From positions 186,001 to 250,000 of the forward strand of contig BMTG01000003.1 of the NCBI GenBank assembly GCA_014649555.1: a stretch of 64,000 nucleotides of DNA, in the 5' to 3' direction. Within the stretch, counting starts at the first letter, position 1. Every line of letters starts with the position of its first letter. The position numbers and the translations under genes were made by a program. Positions 1 to 8,758 of this stretch are shown here, one piece after another. Source of the DNA: Streptomyces globisporus. GTDB lineage: Bacteria > Actinomycetota > Actinomycetes > Streptomycetales > Streptomycetaceae. A model generated the notes under the pieces. That model searched no databases and was not told the origin of the DNA. It was given only the letters and a program-made list of their open reading frames with translations.

Positions 1-1
1 C

Positions 2-583
2 GCCTTGCCCTTCAACGTCATCTCTTACCACCTGGCCTACGCCAGCGCCCAGCAGCGCCAACTGGAAGCCGAGTGGCTGACCACCTGGGCCGACAAGGGG
101 TGGAAGGCCCCCGACGGAAGCCATCGCGTACTGCCGGCCATCATCGGCGGCGACAACAACAGCTACCCGGAACCGGGTACGGAGGGCGACCTGCTCCTGC
201 CCGACCTCTCCGCCATCAAGGACCAGCCCCACCGACTCCACCGCTCGCGCCGAGGCTCCGACGGCGTCCGCGTCCCCGACACCGAACCCGACCACACGCT
301 CCGCACCGCGGGCCTCGAAGACGTCGCTCGACACTGGGCCAACTCCGAGGACGGCGAAGCGGGCGCGCTGGCCCGAACCGTCAACGCCACTGAAACCCAC
401 GGCCCCGACAGCCGGATCGACCGCGTCTACCTCACCCCCGGTCTCCTGCCCGCCGTGACGGGCGTCGAAGTGCACGAGGTCCCCCTCGACGTCTCCGATC
501 ATCACATCCCCGCCATAACCCTGGGCAACAGCACTTTCGCCGACGCGCTGACCAGCTACGCCCCGCCCCTGGCCCGCACCTGA
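2..583 (+). CDS. Endonuclease/exonuclease/phosphatase family protein, 3' part
   Basis: This reading frame is already open at the window edge, so only the C-terminal part of about 193 residues is visible. Three motifs place it in the endonuclease/exonuclease/phosphatase (DNase I-like) superfamily: GGDNNSYP at about residue 49, SRIDRVYL at about 138, and SDHHIPAI at about 165. The last contains the paired Asp-His typical of the catalytic end of these metal-dependent phosphoesterases. The substrate cannot be told; nucleic acids, phosphoinositides and sphingolipids are all used in the family. A strong hairpin follows the stop codon, so it is probably the last gene of its transcript. The true start lies outside the window. 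Confidence 0.8.
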   Translation, partial: ALPFNVISYHLAYASAQQRQLEAEWLTTWADKGWKAPDGSHRVLPAIIGGDNNSYPEPGTEGDLLLPDLSAIKDQPHRLHRSRRGSDGVRVPDTEPDHTLRTAGLEDVARHWANSEDGEAGALARTVNATETHGPDSRIDRVYLTPGLLPAVTGVEVHEVPLDVSDHHIPAITLGNSTFADALTSYAPPLART

Positions 584-594
584 CCTTCTGAACT

Positions 595-633
595 CCGCCG
601 TACGGCCTTGACCGCTGCCGGGCCGTACGGCGG
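595..633 (+). terminator. Hairpin terminator after the EEP-family gene
   Basis: A perfect 13-bp inverted repeat (CCGCCGTACGGCC and its complement, 13-nt loop) starts 11 nt after the stop codon. There is no T-run, which is usual for actinobacterial terminators. The repeat is symmetric, so it could act in both directions. Confidence 0.7.
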
Positions 634-641
634 ACCCGGGG

Positions 642-699
642 TTCTCTCAGTACGCAGCGTCCGCGTGGGTCCGCCTCGCAGGACCACGGATTGAGAGAA
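642..699. repeat. Widely spaced inverted repeat TTCTCTCA / TGAGAGAA
   Basis: An 8-bp inverted repeat with a 42-nt spacer lies in the 300-bp stretch between the EEP gene and the DUF6082 gene. The rest of this stretch holds a G/C-run hairpin near 839-857 and no convincing gene. It may be an operator or an RNA fold ahead of the DUF6082 gene; function is unknown. Confidence 0.3.
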
Positions 700-887
700 C
701 GGCGCCGCCGCGCCCCGGTCGATTCGGACTTCAGTAGCCCGGATGGACCGGCCCGCTGTTCGTCTGCGCCTCGGCTGAGGGTCCGGGGCGGAGACGAACA
801 GGCCCGCCGCCGAAACAGATGGCGGCCGAACCCGCTGCCCCCCCCTGCCGAGGGGGGGAGCACTGACCGAAAGGGCTGTTGCACCCC

Positions 888-1334
888 ATGAAAACCAGCA
901 CCGCAGTTCTCGTGGCGGCCGTATCTGTTGCGGCTGTAGGCGTTGCCCAGCTCGTCCAGAGGGACCGGCAGCACAAGCAGGCCAGCGACGCGACGCTGTC
1001 GCGCATCCAGATCGAGTGGCTGGCGCGCGCCTCCCAGGATGAGCAGGAGGCCGCGCGTTGGGCGCCCGAGGGGGTCGAGCCCGAGCAGTACCAGCGGATG
1101 TTGTCCGGCAACCGGATGCTGTGCCAGCTCAGCCTGCGCTGGAGGCTCGGCGTCGTCACCCGCCGCCAACTGAACCTCTACGCAGACCAGCTGATGATGA
1201 ACGCCACCTGCCGCGACTACTGGAAGCAGTTCCACTCGTACCGCGAGGCCGAGGCCCAGGGCAAGAAGCGGGACGAGACGTTCAACCAGGCCATCGGCGA
1301 CGCGTACACCCGAGCCATGAAGCTGGCCGCGTAG
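888..1334 (+). CDS. DUF6082-like small membrane-anchored protein
   Basis: A 148-residue protein that starts with a short hydrophobic helix (residues 6-20, rich in Val and Ala) followed by a charged, helical body. The layout resembles the actinobacterial DUF6082 family: one N-terminal membrane segment, then a cytoplasmic domain with Trp/Arg-rich motifs such as RMLCQLSLRW. No enzymatic motif is visible. ATG at 888 is chosen because the hydrophobic segment follows directly; an in-frame TTG nine nt upstream is possible. It stands alone between a terminator and a convergent leftward gene pair. Family assignment is from memory of the family pattern and is moderately sure. Confidence 0.6.
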   Translation: MKTSTAVLVAAVSVAAVGVAQLVQRDRQHKQASDATLSRIQIEWLARASQDEQEAARWAPEGVEPEQYQRMLSGNRMLCQLSLRWRLGVVTRRQLNLYADQLMMNATCRDYWKQFHSYREAEAQGKKRDETFNQAIGDAYTRAMKLAA

Positions 1335-1557
1335 CGGAGAAGCCCTCAAACTCCACGGCTGTCCCGGCCCAACGAGCCGGGACAGCCAGAACCTCAACCT
1401 CCCTCGCCATGCCCGGTCGCCAGCGCGTCGGAGAGCACCGCCTCTCGGAAACGCCAACGAGTCAATTGGAGTTGCCATCACACGAACCGTCACCAACAGC
1501 GACCAGTTTCAGGACCCGACGGCCGACCAGTCGGACGGGTTCGCCCTGAACATTTCC

Positions 1558-2478
1558 CTACTGGTGGTTCTCGACGCAGCGGAAGCCGGTGTCGTTGTCC
1601 TTCATCGACTCGGCGGCTGTGTTGAGCAGCGACGGGGCTGCCCGGGCGATCGAGGACGTGAAGGCCGAGCCCTTCAGGTGGTAACGGCCGTTGCCGGGCT
1701 CTTCTGCGGTAGAGCACCACTCCCATACGTTGCCGCACAGGTCGAAGACTCCGAACGGGCTGGCGCCCGACTGGTACCTGGAGACAGGGGTCGTGGCGTC
1801 GATCCCGGACTCGGCCGTGTTCGCCTTGGCGGCCGTCGGCTCATTTCCCCAGGGGAAGATGCGTCCCCTCGGTCCGCGGGCGGCCTTCTCCCACTGCTGC
1901 GCGGAGGGCAGAGACTTGCCGGCCCATCGGGCGTACGCGGTCGCGTCGTGCCACGTCACCCACACCACGGGGTGAGTGGCACGCGTGACGGGACAGCGGC
2001 CATCGGGCCAATGCTGTGGTGGACGATGCCCGGTGGCCAGCACGAACTTTGCGTAGTCCTCATTGGTCGTCGGGTAGACATCCATAAGGAATGGCTCCAG
2101 CCACACCGAGCGGTTGCCGGGGCCGGAAAGGTAGATGCCCTCCTCAACGAGGGCCATGACCTTTCCGTCGACCGGATGCCGGCGCGTGGTCGGATCCCTT
2201 CTCAGCAGTTCCTCGGCCCGCTGGTCGTGCTCAACAGCGGCGCGTTCGGTCATGAGCTCGGCGAACCGCTGCTGGACATCGGGCGGAGCTTGAGCAAGAA
2301 GCGTGTCCAGAGCCGCCTGGTTGTCGAGTTCGAGTTCGATCGTCTCCCCCCGGCTCTTCCATCGAGGGATCTGGCGAGGGTTCACACCGACTTGATCGGC
2401 GAAGTCTCGCTGCTTGCTGCGCATCGCGATGCGCAGCAACTCGGCCTCTCGCCCTGTCCATCTGAGTACCCCCGCCAT
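1558..2478 (-). CDS. SUMF1/formylglycine-generating-enzyme-like protein with N-terminal HTH-like region
   Basis: A 306-residue protein. Residues 1-60 look like a helix-turn-helix (FADQVGVNPRQIPRW). Residues from about 110 form an FGE-sulfatase (SUMF1) domain, shown by the sequential motifs FPWGNEP, CGNVWEW and the terminal GFRC. True formylglycine-generating enzymes oxidise a sulfatase cysteine, but many bacterial SUMF1-domain proteins act on other substrates, as in ergothioneine sulfoxide synthases, or are regulatory. The HTH fusion and lack of a neighbouring sulfatase argue against a classical sulfatase activator. It follows the aminotransferase gene by 9 nt on the same strand, so the two are probably cotranscribed. 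Confidence 0.75.
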   Translation of the reverse strand: MAGVLRWTGREAELLRIAMRSKQRDFADQVGVNPRQIPRWKSRGETIELELDNQAALDTLLAQAPPDVQQRFAELMTERAAVEHDQRAEELLRRDPTTRRHPVDGKVMALVEEGIYLSGPGNRSVWLEPFLMDVYPTTNEDYAKFVLATGHRPPQHWPDGRCPVTRATHPVVWVTWHDATAYARWAGKSLPSAQQWEKAARGPRGRIFPWGNEPTAAKANTAESGIDATTPVSRYQSGASPFGVFDLCGNVWEWCSTAEEPGNGRYHLKGSAFTSSIARAAPSLLNTAAESMKDNDTGFRCVENHQ

Positions 2479-2487
2479 GATCTTGCT

Positions 2488-3282
2488 CTACAGGATTTCG
2501 CCGGGGATCGACAGATACGTCTCCTGCAGCTGCCTCAAAACCGGGTGGTCTACAGGGAACTCGGTGTCGTCGATCGAGGCGAGAGGACGCACGCCGATCG
2601 AGGTGTTCGTGGCGAAGGCCGCGGCCATACCTTTTGCCTGCTCCAGGGTGACGGTCGCGGTGCGATGATCGCCTCGCTGCTGGAGCAGGGCCATGGTGAC
2701 GCCGGGAAGTACAGGAGCGTCGGGCCACACGACGGTACCTGCTTGGTCCACGAACGCCACGTTCCACGTTCCGCCTTCGGAAACGAGACCGTCGCGGCCG
2801 ACGAACAGGGCGTCGTCGTAATCCGCCCTCTGAGCCGAACCCCGGGTGTACAGGGCACCGAAGAGGCCGGTGTGCTTCACGTGCGGCAGGTCGCGCTCGT
2901 ATACCTGGCTCTGGGCTCGCAAGGGGGCCGGAGGCAGTGTGCCGGCGCCGCGAACGGACACGAGGATGTGCGGCTCGTTGGCGGCGGCCGGGTGGCCCAT
3001 CTCGATTCCCGGGTCGTAGATGGTGACGCGCACGACGCACGGGAGTGTCTGTCCCTCCAGCGCCTGGCGGACGCACTCGCGGACCCGGCCGATGTCCAGG
3101 GCCGCGCCCCACACGATCGTGCAATCACGTGTGAGGCGTTCCAGGTGAAGGGCCAGACCGCGGATGCTGCCGTCGGCGTCGACGCGCATGGACGTGAAGT
3201 GCCCGACGTTCGTGAGCGCCAGGGGAAGCAAGTCGTCTGCGGATACGGGTTTTCCATTGAGTGTCGCCATGCCGACCAGCAT
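2488..3282 (-). CDS. Class IV aminotransferase (PabC/branched-chain aminotransferase fold)
   Basis: A 264-residue PLP enzyme of fold type IV. It shows the usual order: a candidate catalytic Lys in LPHVKHTG, then SEGGTWNV with the cofactor-binding Glu and Asn, then PGVTMALL near the phosphate-binding end. Relatives are aminodeoxychorismate lyase, D-amino-acid and branched-chain aminotransferases; the sequence alone does not choose between them. ATG at 3282 is preferred because GGAGTGAG lies about 10 nt upstream; a GTG at 3297 and an ATG at 3270 are in frame. It probably forms a two-gene transcript with the SUMF1 protein, which would make both candidate tailoring enzymes or a small regulatory pair. 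Confidence 0.75.
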   Translation of the reverse strand: MLVGMATLNGKPVSADDLLPLALTNVGHFTSMRVDADGSIRGLALHLERLTRDCTIVWGAALDIGRVRECVRQALEGQTLPCVVRVTIYDPGIEMGHPAAANEPHILVSVRGAGTLPPAPLRAQSQVYERDLPHVKHTGLFGALYTRGSAQRADYDDALFVGRDGLVSEGGTWNVAFVDQAGTVVWPDAPVLPGVTMALLQQRGDHRTATVTLEQAKGMAAAFATNTSIGVRPLASIDDTEFPVDHPVLRQLQETYLSIPGEIL

Positions 3283-3499
3283 GTCAGGACCGCTCACTCC
3301 GATGGCACCCCAACCTTGGTTACTGACGGGTCAACGTCATCTGAAAGTCATTCCCAAGCCATTGCGACGGGGTGTTCGCTGGTCACCGCGCAACTACGTC
3401 GAGTGATCGACGGCGCGATCGATCCTGCGGCCCGCGACAGACCGGCAAGGCCCCTAGTCGCAGAACGCCTAGCCGTCCCTTCCACTGACGAGGACTCCC

Positions 3500-5002
3500 A
3501 TGTCTGACAGCGCGTTCCCGACCCGGTCGGCCGCCGTCAGCCACCGCCGACGGCGGTCGCTACGGGCCGATGCCTCCACGTTGCACCAGATCCGTCGTGC
3601 CGTAATCCTGCCTCTGCTGCTCCTCGCGGCCCTGCTGGCCGTCGCCGTCGCCGTCTGGTCGATGGGTGCGATGCCTCCCGGCTGGTTACTGGTCGGGCTG
3701 CTCGGTGGGGTGGCCGGCGTCGCGCTCGTGGCGGTCCGCGGAGTACATACCGCCGCCGACGCCGCCGAGACAGCGGCGGAAGAACGGCGTGCAGCGGTAC
3801 TGACGACCGTCGCGGGAGCCGTTGCAGCCATCGAGAAGTCGGTGGCGTGGTCGGCGGACGAGCTGTGCCGAGGGGCGCGACCGCCGCTGCCAGACATGGC
3901 GACACCGCCACCGACCAGTCCGAACGCCGAGATCGACACCGTGTTGAGTGCCCTCCAGGCGCACGTTGTTGCCTCACTGATATGCGTGCACGACGAATCC
4001 CAGTCCGTGGTGCTTCTCGAAGTGCTGCGCGGCCTGGCCATGCGGGAGCACGGTTTGGTCGGGAAGGCCCTGGCGGCCCTGACTGAGCTGGAAATGCTGA
4101 CCGACGACCCGGAGTTGTTGTCGAAGGTCTTCGAAATCGATCACCTCGTGACGCGGGTGCGTCGTCAGGTGGAGAGCACGGCGGTGCTGGGCGGGCGATC
4201 CCTGCGGAGCGTGCGCCGACCGGTTCCCGTCGGAACTGCGCTGCGGGGTGCGGTCTCCGAGGTGGTCCAGTATCCGCGCGTGGTGGTCGCGGCCGGATCC
4301 GTGGGCGCGGAGCTGGGTCTTCCGGGACATGTGGGTCCGGATCTGACGCACCTGGTGGCCGAGCTGATCGAGAACGCCTGTGAGTGCTCCGACCCGGCGA
4401 CTCGGGTGTGGGTGCGCGCGCAGCGAGTGCCGAACGGGCTGGCGATCGAGGTCGAGGACCGGGCCATCCCGATGCATCCGCAGACCCGCGCGCAGATGAA
4501 CCGTCTTCTCCAGGCCCCCGACGAGGTCGACGTCAGCGGCCAGGTGCGTGCTGGACAGCTCGGCTTGCTGGTCGCCGCGAAGATCGCCCAGGCGCACGGG
4601 CTGTCGGTTCTCCTGCAGGAAAACGTGACCGGCGGCACCACCGCTCTGGTGGTCGTTCCGGACCGGCTCCTGGTCGCGACTACCCCCGTCGATGAGACGC
4701 AGGCCCATCGCCCGACGATCCGCCCCGCCGCATCACCGTCGGCGCAGCCCGCCGCGACGCCCGGTTCTACGGCTGGCCAGGTGAGCCACCCGGTCATCGG
4801 GGTACCGGCGGCAGGAGAGGCGGAGCACTCTTTCCCTGCGCCCGATCTTCCCCGGCGTACACGTCAAGCTGGCGCATTCAGTCCGCCACACGAGCGGGAG
4901 CGGCCTCCCGCGACTGCGGCGAGGCCGGGGCTCGTCGGCGCCTTCCGCAACGGCGTCGAGGCAGGCAGAAGCGCCGCCTCGCCCCCCGCTTCGGCCGGAT
5001 AG
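3500..5002 (+). CDS. cvnA: Conservon protein CvnA: membrane histidine-kinase-like ATPase
   Basis: A 500-residue protein with two membrane helices (about residues 33-54 and 60-82), a helical region, and a GHKL-type ATPase domain (about 240-395). The ATPase has an N-box ELIENACECS and a glycine-rich lid GQVRAGQLGL. The last 100 residues are Pro/Ala-rich and probably disordered. It heads the ordered set CvnA-B-C-D, the conservon arrangement in Streptomyces, where the products form a membrane-linked complex likened to G-protein-coupled systems. The codon at 3686 in the second membrane helix is TTA, so translation should depend on bldA and be delayed to differentiation. ATG at 3500 has GAGGA upstream. 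Confidence 0.9.
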   Translation: MSDSAFPTRSAAVSHRRRRSLRADASTLHQIRRAVILPLLLLAALLAVAVAVWSMGAMPPGWLLVGLLGGVAGVALVAVRGVHTAADAAETAAEERRAAVLTTVAGAVAAIEKSVAWSADELCRGARPPLPDMATPPPTSPNAEIDTVLSALQAHVVASLICVHDESQSVVLLEVLRGLAMREHGLVGKALAALTELEMLTDDPELLSKVFEIDHLVTRVRRQVESTAVLGGRSLRSVRRPVPVGTALRGAVSEVVQYPRVVVAAGSVGAELGLPGHVGPDLTHLVAELIENACECSDPATRVWVRAQRVPNGLAIEVEDRAIPMHPQTRAQMNRLLQAPDEVDVSGQVRAGQLGLLVAAKIAQAHGLSVLLQENVTGGTTALVVVPDRLLVATTPVDETQAHRPTIRPAASPSAQPAATPGSTAGQVSHPVIGVPAAGEAEHSFPAPDLPRRTRQAGAFSPPHERERPPATAARPGLVGAFRNGVEAGRSAASPPASAG

Positions 5003-5086
5003 CCCCGGCGCTGACGGTCACCCCTCACACGCCTGGTCCCGTGGCCGGGCATAGCCGCTGGCCCTTCCCCTTCTGGAGAGACACCC

Positions 5087-5605
5087 ATGAGTACACACCC
5101 TGAGTCAAACTCCGCGACGACCAGCGTCTCGTCCGCATCGGCGGCGACCGCGAACCATCAGCGGGAGGACATGGCCTGGCTGCTGCGGCAGTTCGTCGCC
5201 GATGTCCCGGGCGTCACGCACGCCGTCCTGCTGTCGCGGGACGGGCTGCGCCTGCTGGACAGCGAGGTCGACAAAGACTGGGCGGACCAATTGTCGGCCG
5301 CCCTCAGCGGAGTGGCCTCCATCGCCTCCAACATCACCGGACCGAGCCACAAAAAGAGGCCGGCCAGGCAGGTCGTCGTTGAGCGCGACGACTGCCTGTT
5401 CTTCGTCCAGAGCGCCGGTCAGAGCGCGGCCTTCGGAAATCACCCCGGCAACGAGGGCGGTCTGGTGGACACGGTGCTCGCCGTCATCGCGGCCACCGAC
5501 GCCGACGCCGGCAACGCCGGGTTCGAGATGGGGAGGCTGGTGCAGAAGTTCGCTCCCTTCATGCAGATCCCCGTCCGAGTCGCCGCCGGGGATGAGGTCC
5601 GGTGA
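5087..5605 (+). CDS. cvnB: Conservon protein CvnB: roadblock/LC7 domain protein
   Basis: A 172-residue protein whose residues 25-145 form a roadblock/LC7 domain, the fold of regulators that bind small GTPases. Visible family features are WLLRQFVADVPGV at the start of the fold and AVLLSRDGLRLL on the next strand. The first 25 residues are Ser/Ala-rich and likely flexible. It lies 84 nt after cvnA, has a GGAG ribosome site before ATG 5087, and overlaps cvnC by 4 nt, so translation is coupled. The expected role is as a GTPase-activating or adaptor partner of CvnD. Confidence 0.9.
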   Translation: MSTHPESNSATTSVSSASAATANHQREDMAWLLRQFVADVPGVTHAVLLSRDGLRLLDSEVDKDWADQLSAALSGVASIASNITGPSHKKRPARQVVVERDDCLFFVQSAGQSAAFGNHPGNEGGLVDTVLAVIAATDADAGNAGFEMGRLVQKFAPFMQIPVRVAAGDEVR

Positions 5606-6012
5606 GTACCCACGGCGACACGGCTGAAGGGGCGTTCGTCCGCACCTACGTCCTGACGCGCGGACGCACGCGGCCGCGGCACCGGCTTGACCTGGAGACC
5701 GTGCTGGAAGCCGGTCCTGGACGAGCCGGACCGGGCCAGGCCGAGGAAAGCTCGAAGATCCTCTCCCTGTGCGGGGTCCGCCGACGTTCGGTGACCGAGC
5801 TGGCAGGACGACTCGGCCGCCCTGTCACTGTGGTCAAGATCCTCGTCTCCGACCTCCTGGACGCCCACGCGCTGGACGTCGCCGTCACCGATGCCTATGC
5901 CGCTTCCGGGCCAGGTGCCCATGAACGCCCCTCTCCGGAACTACTGACGGCCCTCTCGGTGGCCCTGAAAAGGAGGTGGCCCGATGCTGCGGCATATCCC
6001 CAGGCCGGATGA
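5602..6012 (+). CDS. cvnC: Conservon protein CvnC: DUF742 protein
   Basis: A 136-residue DUF742 protein, the third member of the conservon. The family pattern is clear: FVRTYVLTRGRTRPRH at the N-terminus, LSLCGVRRRSVTELAGRLG (a winged-helix-like stretch) in the middle, and PVTVVKILVSDLLD. The start is GTG 5602 inside the cvnB stop (GTGA). Biochemical function of DUF742 is not settled; it accompanies CvnB and CvnD in all conservons. It overlaps the next gene by 29 nt. Confidence 0.9.
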   Translation: MSTHGDTAEGAFVRTYVLTRGRTRPRHRLDLETVLEAGPGRAGPGQAEESSKILSLCGVRRRSVTELAGRLGRPVTVVKILVSDLLDAHALDVAVTDAYAASGPGAHERPSPELLTALSVALKRRWPDAAAYPQAG

Positions 6013-6652
6013 GCCGGCCGTGGCAACGCAAACTTCGCCGCGACCGGCGGCCGGTGCACCGACCGTGCTGAAGGTCGTGATCGCGGGGGGCTTCGGCGTC
6101 GGCAAAACCACCGCCGTGGGAGCCGTCAGCGAGATCACACCGTTGAGCACGGAGGAGTACCTGACCGAGGCGAGCGCGGACGTCGACAGCCTGGCGGGTG
6201 TCGAGGCGAAGGAGACCACCACGGTCGCCTTCGACTTCGGCCGCCTCAGCCTGCCCGACGCGCCCGTGCCTCTGGAGTTGTTCCTGTTCGGCACGCCCGG
6301 CCAGGACCGGTTCGACGACCTCTGGTACGACCTCTCCCGCGGAGCCGTCGGCGCCGTAGTCCTGGTCGACACCCGCCGCCTGGAATGCAGCTTCACCCCC
6401 GTCAGCTTCTTCGAAGACATCGGACTGCCCTTCGTCGTTGCCGCGAACCACTTCGATGGAGCCCACCGCTACCACCCCGAACAGGTCCGCGCCGCACTCG
6501 CACTGGCCCCCTCCGTACCGGTGGTGAGCTGTGACGCCCGCATTCCGGACCACGTCGCCAGCGTCCTGTTGACGCTCGTCAGCCACGCCATGACGAACGC
6601 ACCGGCAGACACCGCTCACTCCGCATCCGCCACGACTCTCCAGGACGCTTGA
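5984..6652 (+). CDS. cvnD: Conservon protein CvnD: Ras/MglA-like GTPase
   Basis: A 222-residue small GTPase. The P-loop GGFGVGKTT is at about residue 32, the G3 switch motif FGTPGQDRF at about 103, and a base-recognition variant ANHFDGA at about 151 replaces the usual NKxD. It is the signalling output of the conservon. The start ATG 5984 lies inside cvnC and is preceded by AGGAGG at the right distance, which supports it over later starts. It ends one base into the start codon of the following GAF gene, so all five genes are translationally linked. Confidence 0.92.
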   Translation: MLRHIPRPDEPAVATQTSPRPAAGAPTVLKVVIAGGFGVGKTTAVGAVSEITPLSTEEYLTEASADVDSLAGVEAKETTTVAFDFGRLSLPDAPVPLELFLFGTPGQDRFDDLWYDLSRGAVGAVVLVDTRRLECSFTPVSFFEDIGLPFVVAANHFDGAHRYHPEQVRAALALAPSVPVVSCDARIPDHVASVLLTLVSHAMTNAPADTAHSASATTLQDA

Positions 6653-7290
6653 TGTCACACCAGCCCCACGTCCCCCGCCTCGTACCGCAAGCCGCCCCAC
6701 CCACACAGTCCTTACCGCACCGCGGCGTACGTGGCGGTGCCCGCGGACTGTCCGCCATTGCCGACGCCGCCGCTACGCAGGTCCCGCACGCAACCGCACT
6801 GGCACAGCGGTACGAGCTGCTGGAGCGCCTGGGCGTGTCCACCGCCGCCAGCCAGGACTTCGACGACATGGCCCGCGACATGGCCGAGCAGACGGGGTTC
6901 CTGTACGGGTTCGTCAATCTGTTCCTGGAGGAGCAGACCTTCGTCGGACTGCATCAGCCACCGCCGGACAGCGGGTACGTCATCGTCGGTCGCACCATGA
7001 GCCACGACCACGGCTGGTGCCCGGAGGTCGTGGCACGCAAGAAGGCCCTCCCCCTGCACGACGTGCACGCCAGCCCACGATTCAGCGGCAACCACGTTGT
7101 CGACGCAGTCGGGATCCGCTCCTACTTCGGGGCCCCGCTCATCCACCACGACTCCGGCACCGTGCTGGGCACCGTCTGCGTCATCGACCCCGAGAAGCGC
7201 CCCCTGCACGAGGCCCGGCGCCTCAGAGACATCGTCATCAGGGCCGGCGCACAGGTGATGGACCGCATCGCCCCCGCCCCCGGCCGCTAG
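6652..7290 (+). CDS. GAF-domain protein of the conservon operon
   Basis: A 212-residue protein. After a 45-residue flexible N-terminus, residues 50-205 look like a GAF domain: DMAEQTGFLYGFVNLF, then the central RTMSHDHGWCPEVVARKK and the terminal SYFGAPLIHHDSGTVLGTVC. GAF domains bind small ligands, cyclic nucleotides, haem or flavin. The start ATG overlaps the cvnD stop by one base. Some conservons carry extra genes after cvnD such as a cytochrome P450; here the extra slot holds this sensor and then an acyl-CoA dehydrogenase. The Cys and two His in the central motif could coordinate a metal or cofactor, which is speculation. Confidence 0.8.
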   Translation: MSHQPHVPRLVPQAAPPTQSLPHRGVRGGARGLSAIADAAATQVPHATALAQRYELLERLGVSTAASQDFDDMARDMAEQTGFLYGFVNLFLEEQTFVGLHQPPPDSGYVIVGRTMSHDHGWCPEVVARKKALPLHDVHASPRFSGNHVVDAVGIRSYFGAPLIHHDSGTVLGTVCVIDPEKRPLHEARRLRDIVIRAGAQVMDRIAPAPGR

Positions 7291-7376
7291 ACCGGTTCCA
7301 CCACCCCCACCCGGGAGCCGCTGGCGATCCCCGGCCGCACCACCGCGCGACTTCACCCAGGGAGAGGGAGACGACC

Positions 7377-8630
7377 ATGCCCGCCACACCCGCAACACCG
7401 CCTCCGGCGCTGCGGCCCTACCTCACCGCCCACCACGAACGGCTCTGGGCCGAGGCGGACGCCTTCGCGGCCGAGCACATCGCGCCGCGCGCTGTGCGGA
7501 TGGAAGCCGCTCCGGGCCGGGTGGAACGCAAGGTCGCCGATCTCATGGCCGCGCGAAAATGGTTCGCCATCACCGTCCCCTCGACCTTCGGGGGTCTGGC
7601 CGCAGGCCACGTGGCCAAGACGGTCCTGATCCACCGCATCGCCTGCGTCTCGGCGGCTGCCGCCGCCATCCTGCAGGCCACCCAGATTCCCGTCGGCGCC
7701 CTGCTGAACTTCGCCACCGTCGAACAGCAGGCCCGCTGGCTGCCCGGGGTGGCAGACGGATCGCTGCTCTTATCGATCGCGGTGACCGAACCGGCAGCCG
7801 GCGGGCACATCGGCGGCATCGAGACCACCGCCGAACGCACCGGCAATCAGTGGATGATCACCGGCACCAAGGCACACATCGGCAACAGCCACCTCGCCGG
7901 AGCCCACCTCGTGCTCGCCCGGACCGCCGAGGCGGGCGTGCGGACCTCAAAGGCGCTGACCGCGTTCATGGTCGAATCCGACCGCCCCGGACTCACCGTC
8001 GCCGGCCACCGCCCCGGACTCGGCCTGCACGGCTTCTCCGTCGGGCACCTCGACCTCGACCACGTCCGTGTCCCCGCCGAGAACATCGTCGGCGAGATCG
8101 GCCAAGGGCTGAGCGTGGCGCAGAGCAGCAGCATCCTGTACGGCCGGCCCAACCTGGCCGCGGTCAGCCTCGGGATCCACGAAGCGGTCGTGGCCACCAC
8201 GACCGCTCGCCTCAAGGCGCGCCCCCGCTACCAGGGTTCGCTGTCCGACCTGCCGGTCCTGCGGGACCGCATCGGTGACATGGAGGCCCGCCTGCGGGCC
8301 GGCCGCATCCTCGCCTACCAATCCGTTCACCTCCTCGATCAGGGCCTGTCCTGCGATGCCGACCTGATCAATGCGAAGTACCTGGGCCACCAGTGGGCCA
8401 CGAAGTCGGCCCAGGACGCCATGGAGCTGCACGGCGCCCAGGCCCTGGACCGCGACTACATCCTCCAGCGCCTGTGGCGCGACATCCAGCACACCTATCC
8501 GCCGGCCGGAACCGGTGAGGTCCAGCGAATACGCCTCGCCGACGCCGCGTTCGAGGAGGACCACATCCAGTGGTCCGAACGGCTCGCCGCCGACGTCGCC
8601 CGAGCCCAGCCTGACCCCACGGCCGCATGA
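7377..8630 (+). CDS. Acyl-CoA dehydrogenase family flavoprotein
   Basis: A 417-residue FAD-dependent acyl-CoA dehydrogenase with the three-part layout. There is an N-terminal helical domain, a middle beta domain with the substrate/flavin signature LLSIAVTEPAAGGHIGG, and a C-terminal helical bundle containing MELHGAQALDRDY. Family members oxidise acyl-CoA or carrier-bound acyl chains; some in biosynthetic clusters act on peptides or are N-hydroxylases. A TTA codon at 7770 sits in that middle motif, so expression should need bldA tRNA. It starts 87 nt after the GAF gene with a GGGAG site and could be in the conservon transcript or start the next one. Confidence 0.85.
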   Translation: MPATPATPPPALRPYLTAHHERLWAEADAFAAEHIAPRAVRMEAAPGRVERKVADLMAARKWFAITVPSTFGGLAAGHVAKTVLIHRIACVSAAAAAILQATQIPVGALLNFATVEQQARWLPGVADGSLLLSIAVTEPAAGGHIGGIETTAERTGNQWMITGTKAHIGNSHLAGAHLVLARTAEAGVRTSKALTAFMVESDRPGLTVAGHRPGLGLHGFSVGHLDLDHVRVPAENIVGEIGQGLSVAQSSSILYGRPNLAAVSLGIHEAVVATTTARLKARPRYQGSLSDLPVLRDRIGDMEARLRAGRILAYQSVHLLDQGLSCDADLINAKYLGHQWATKSAQDAMELHGAQALDRDYILQRLWRDIQHTYPPAGTGEVQRIRLADAAFEEDHIQWSERLAADVARAQPDPTAA

Positions 8631-8758
8631 ACCCCCGTGCGCGGCGCCCCGTGGACTCCAGCCGCCGCGCGCGGGCCGGTGCCGCCGGCCCCTGTCCCCC
8701 GCAGGGACCGGCGGCACCCCTTTCCGAAACCGTCAACCCAGCTGAGAAAGAGACACCC

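Noticed and set aside
432-1496. Leftward 354-codon frame over the DUF6082 gene
   Set aside because: Low-complexity product; the rightward frame has a membrane segment and family motifs.
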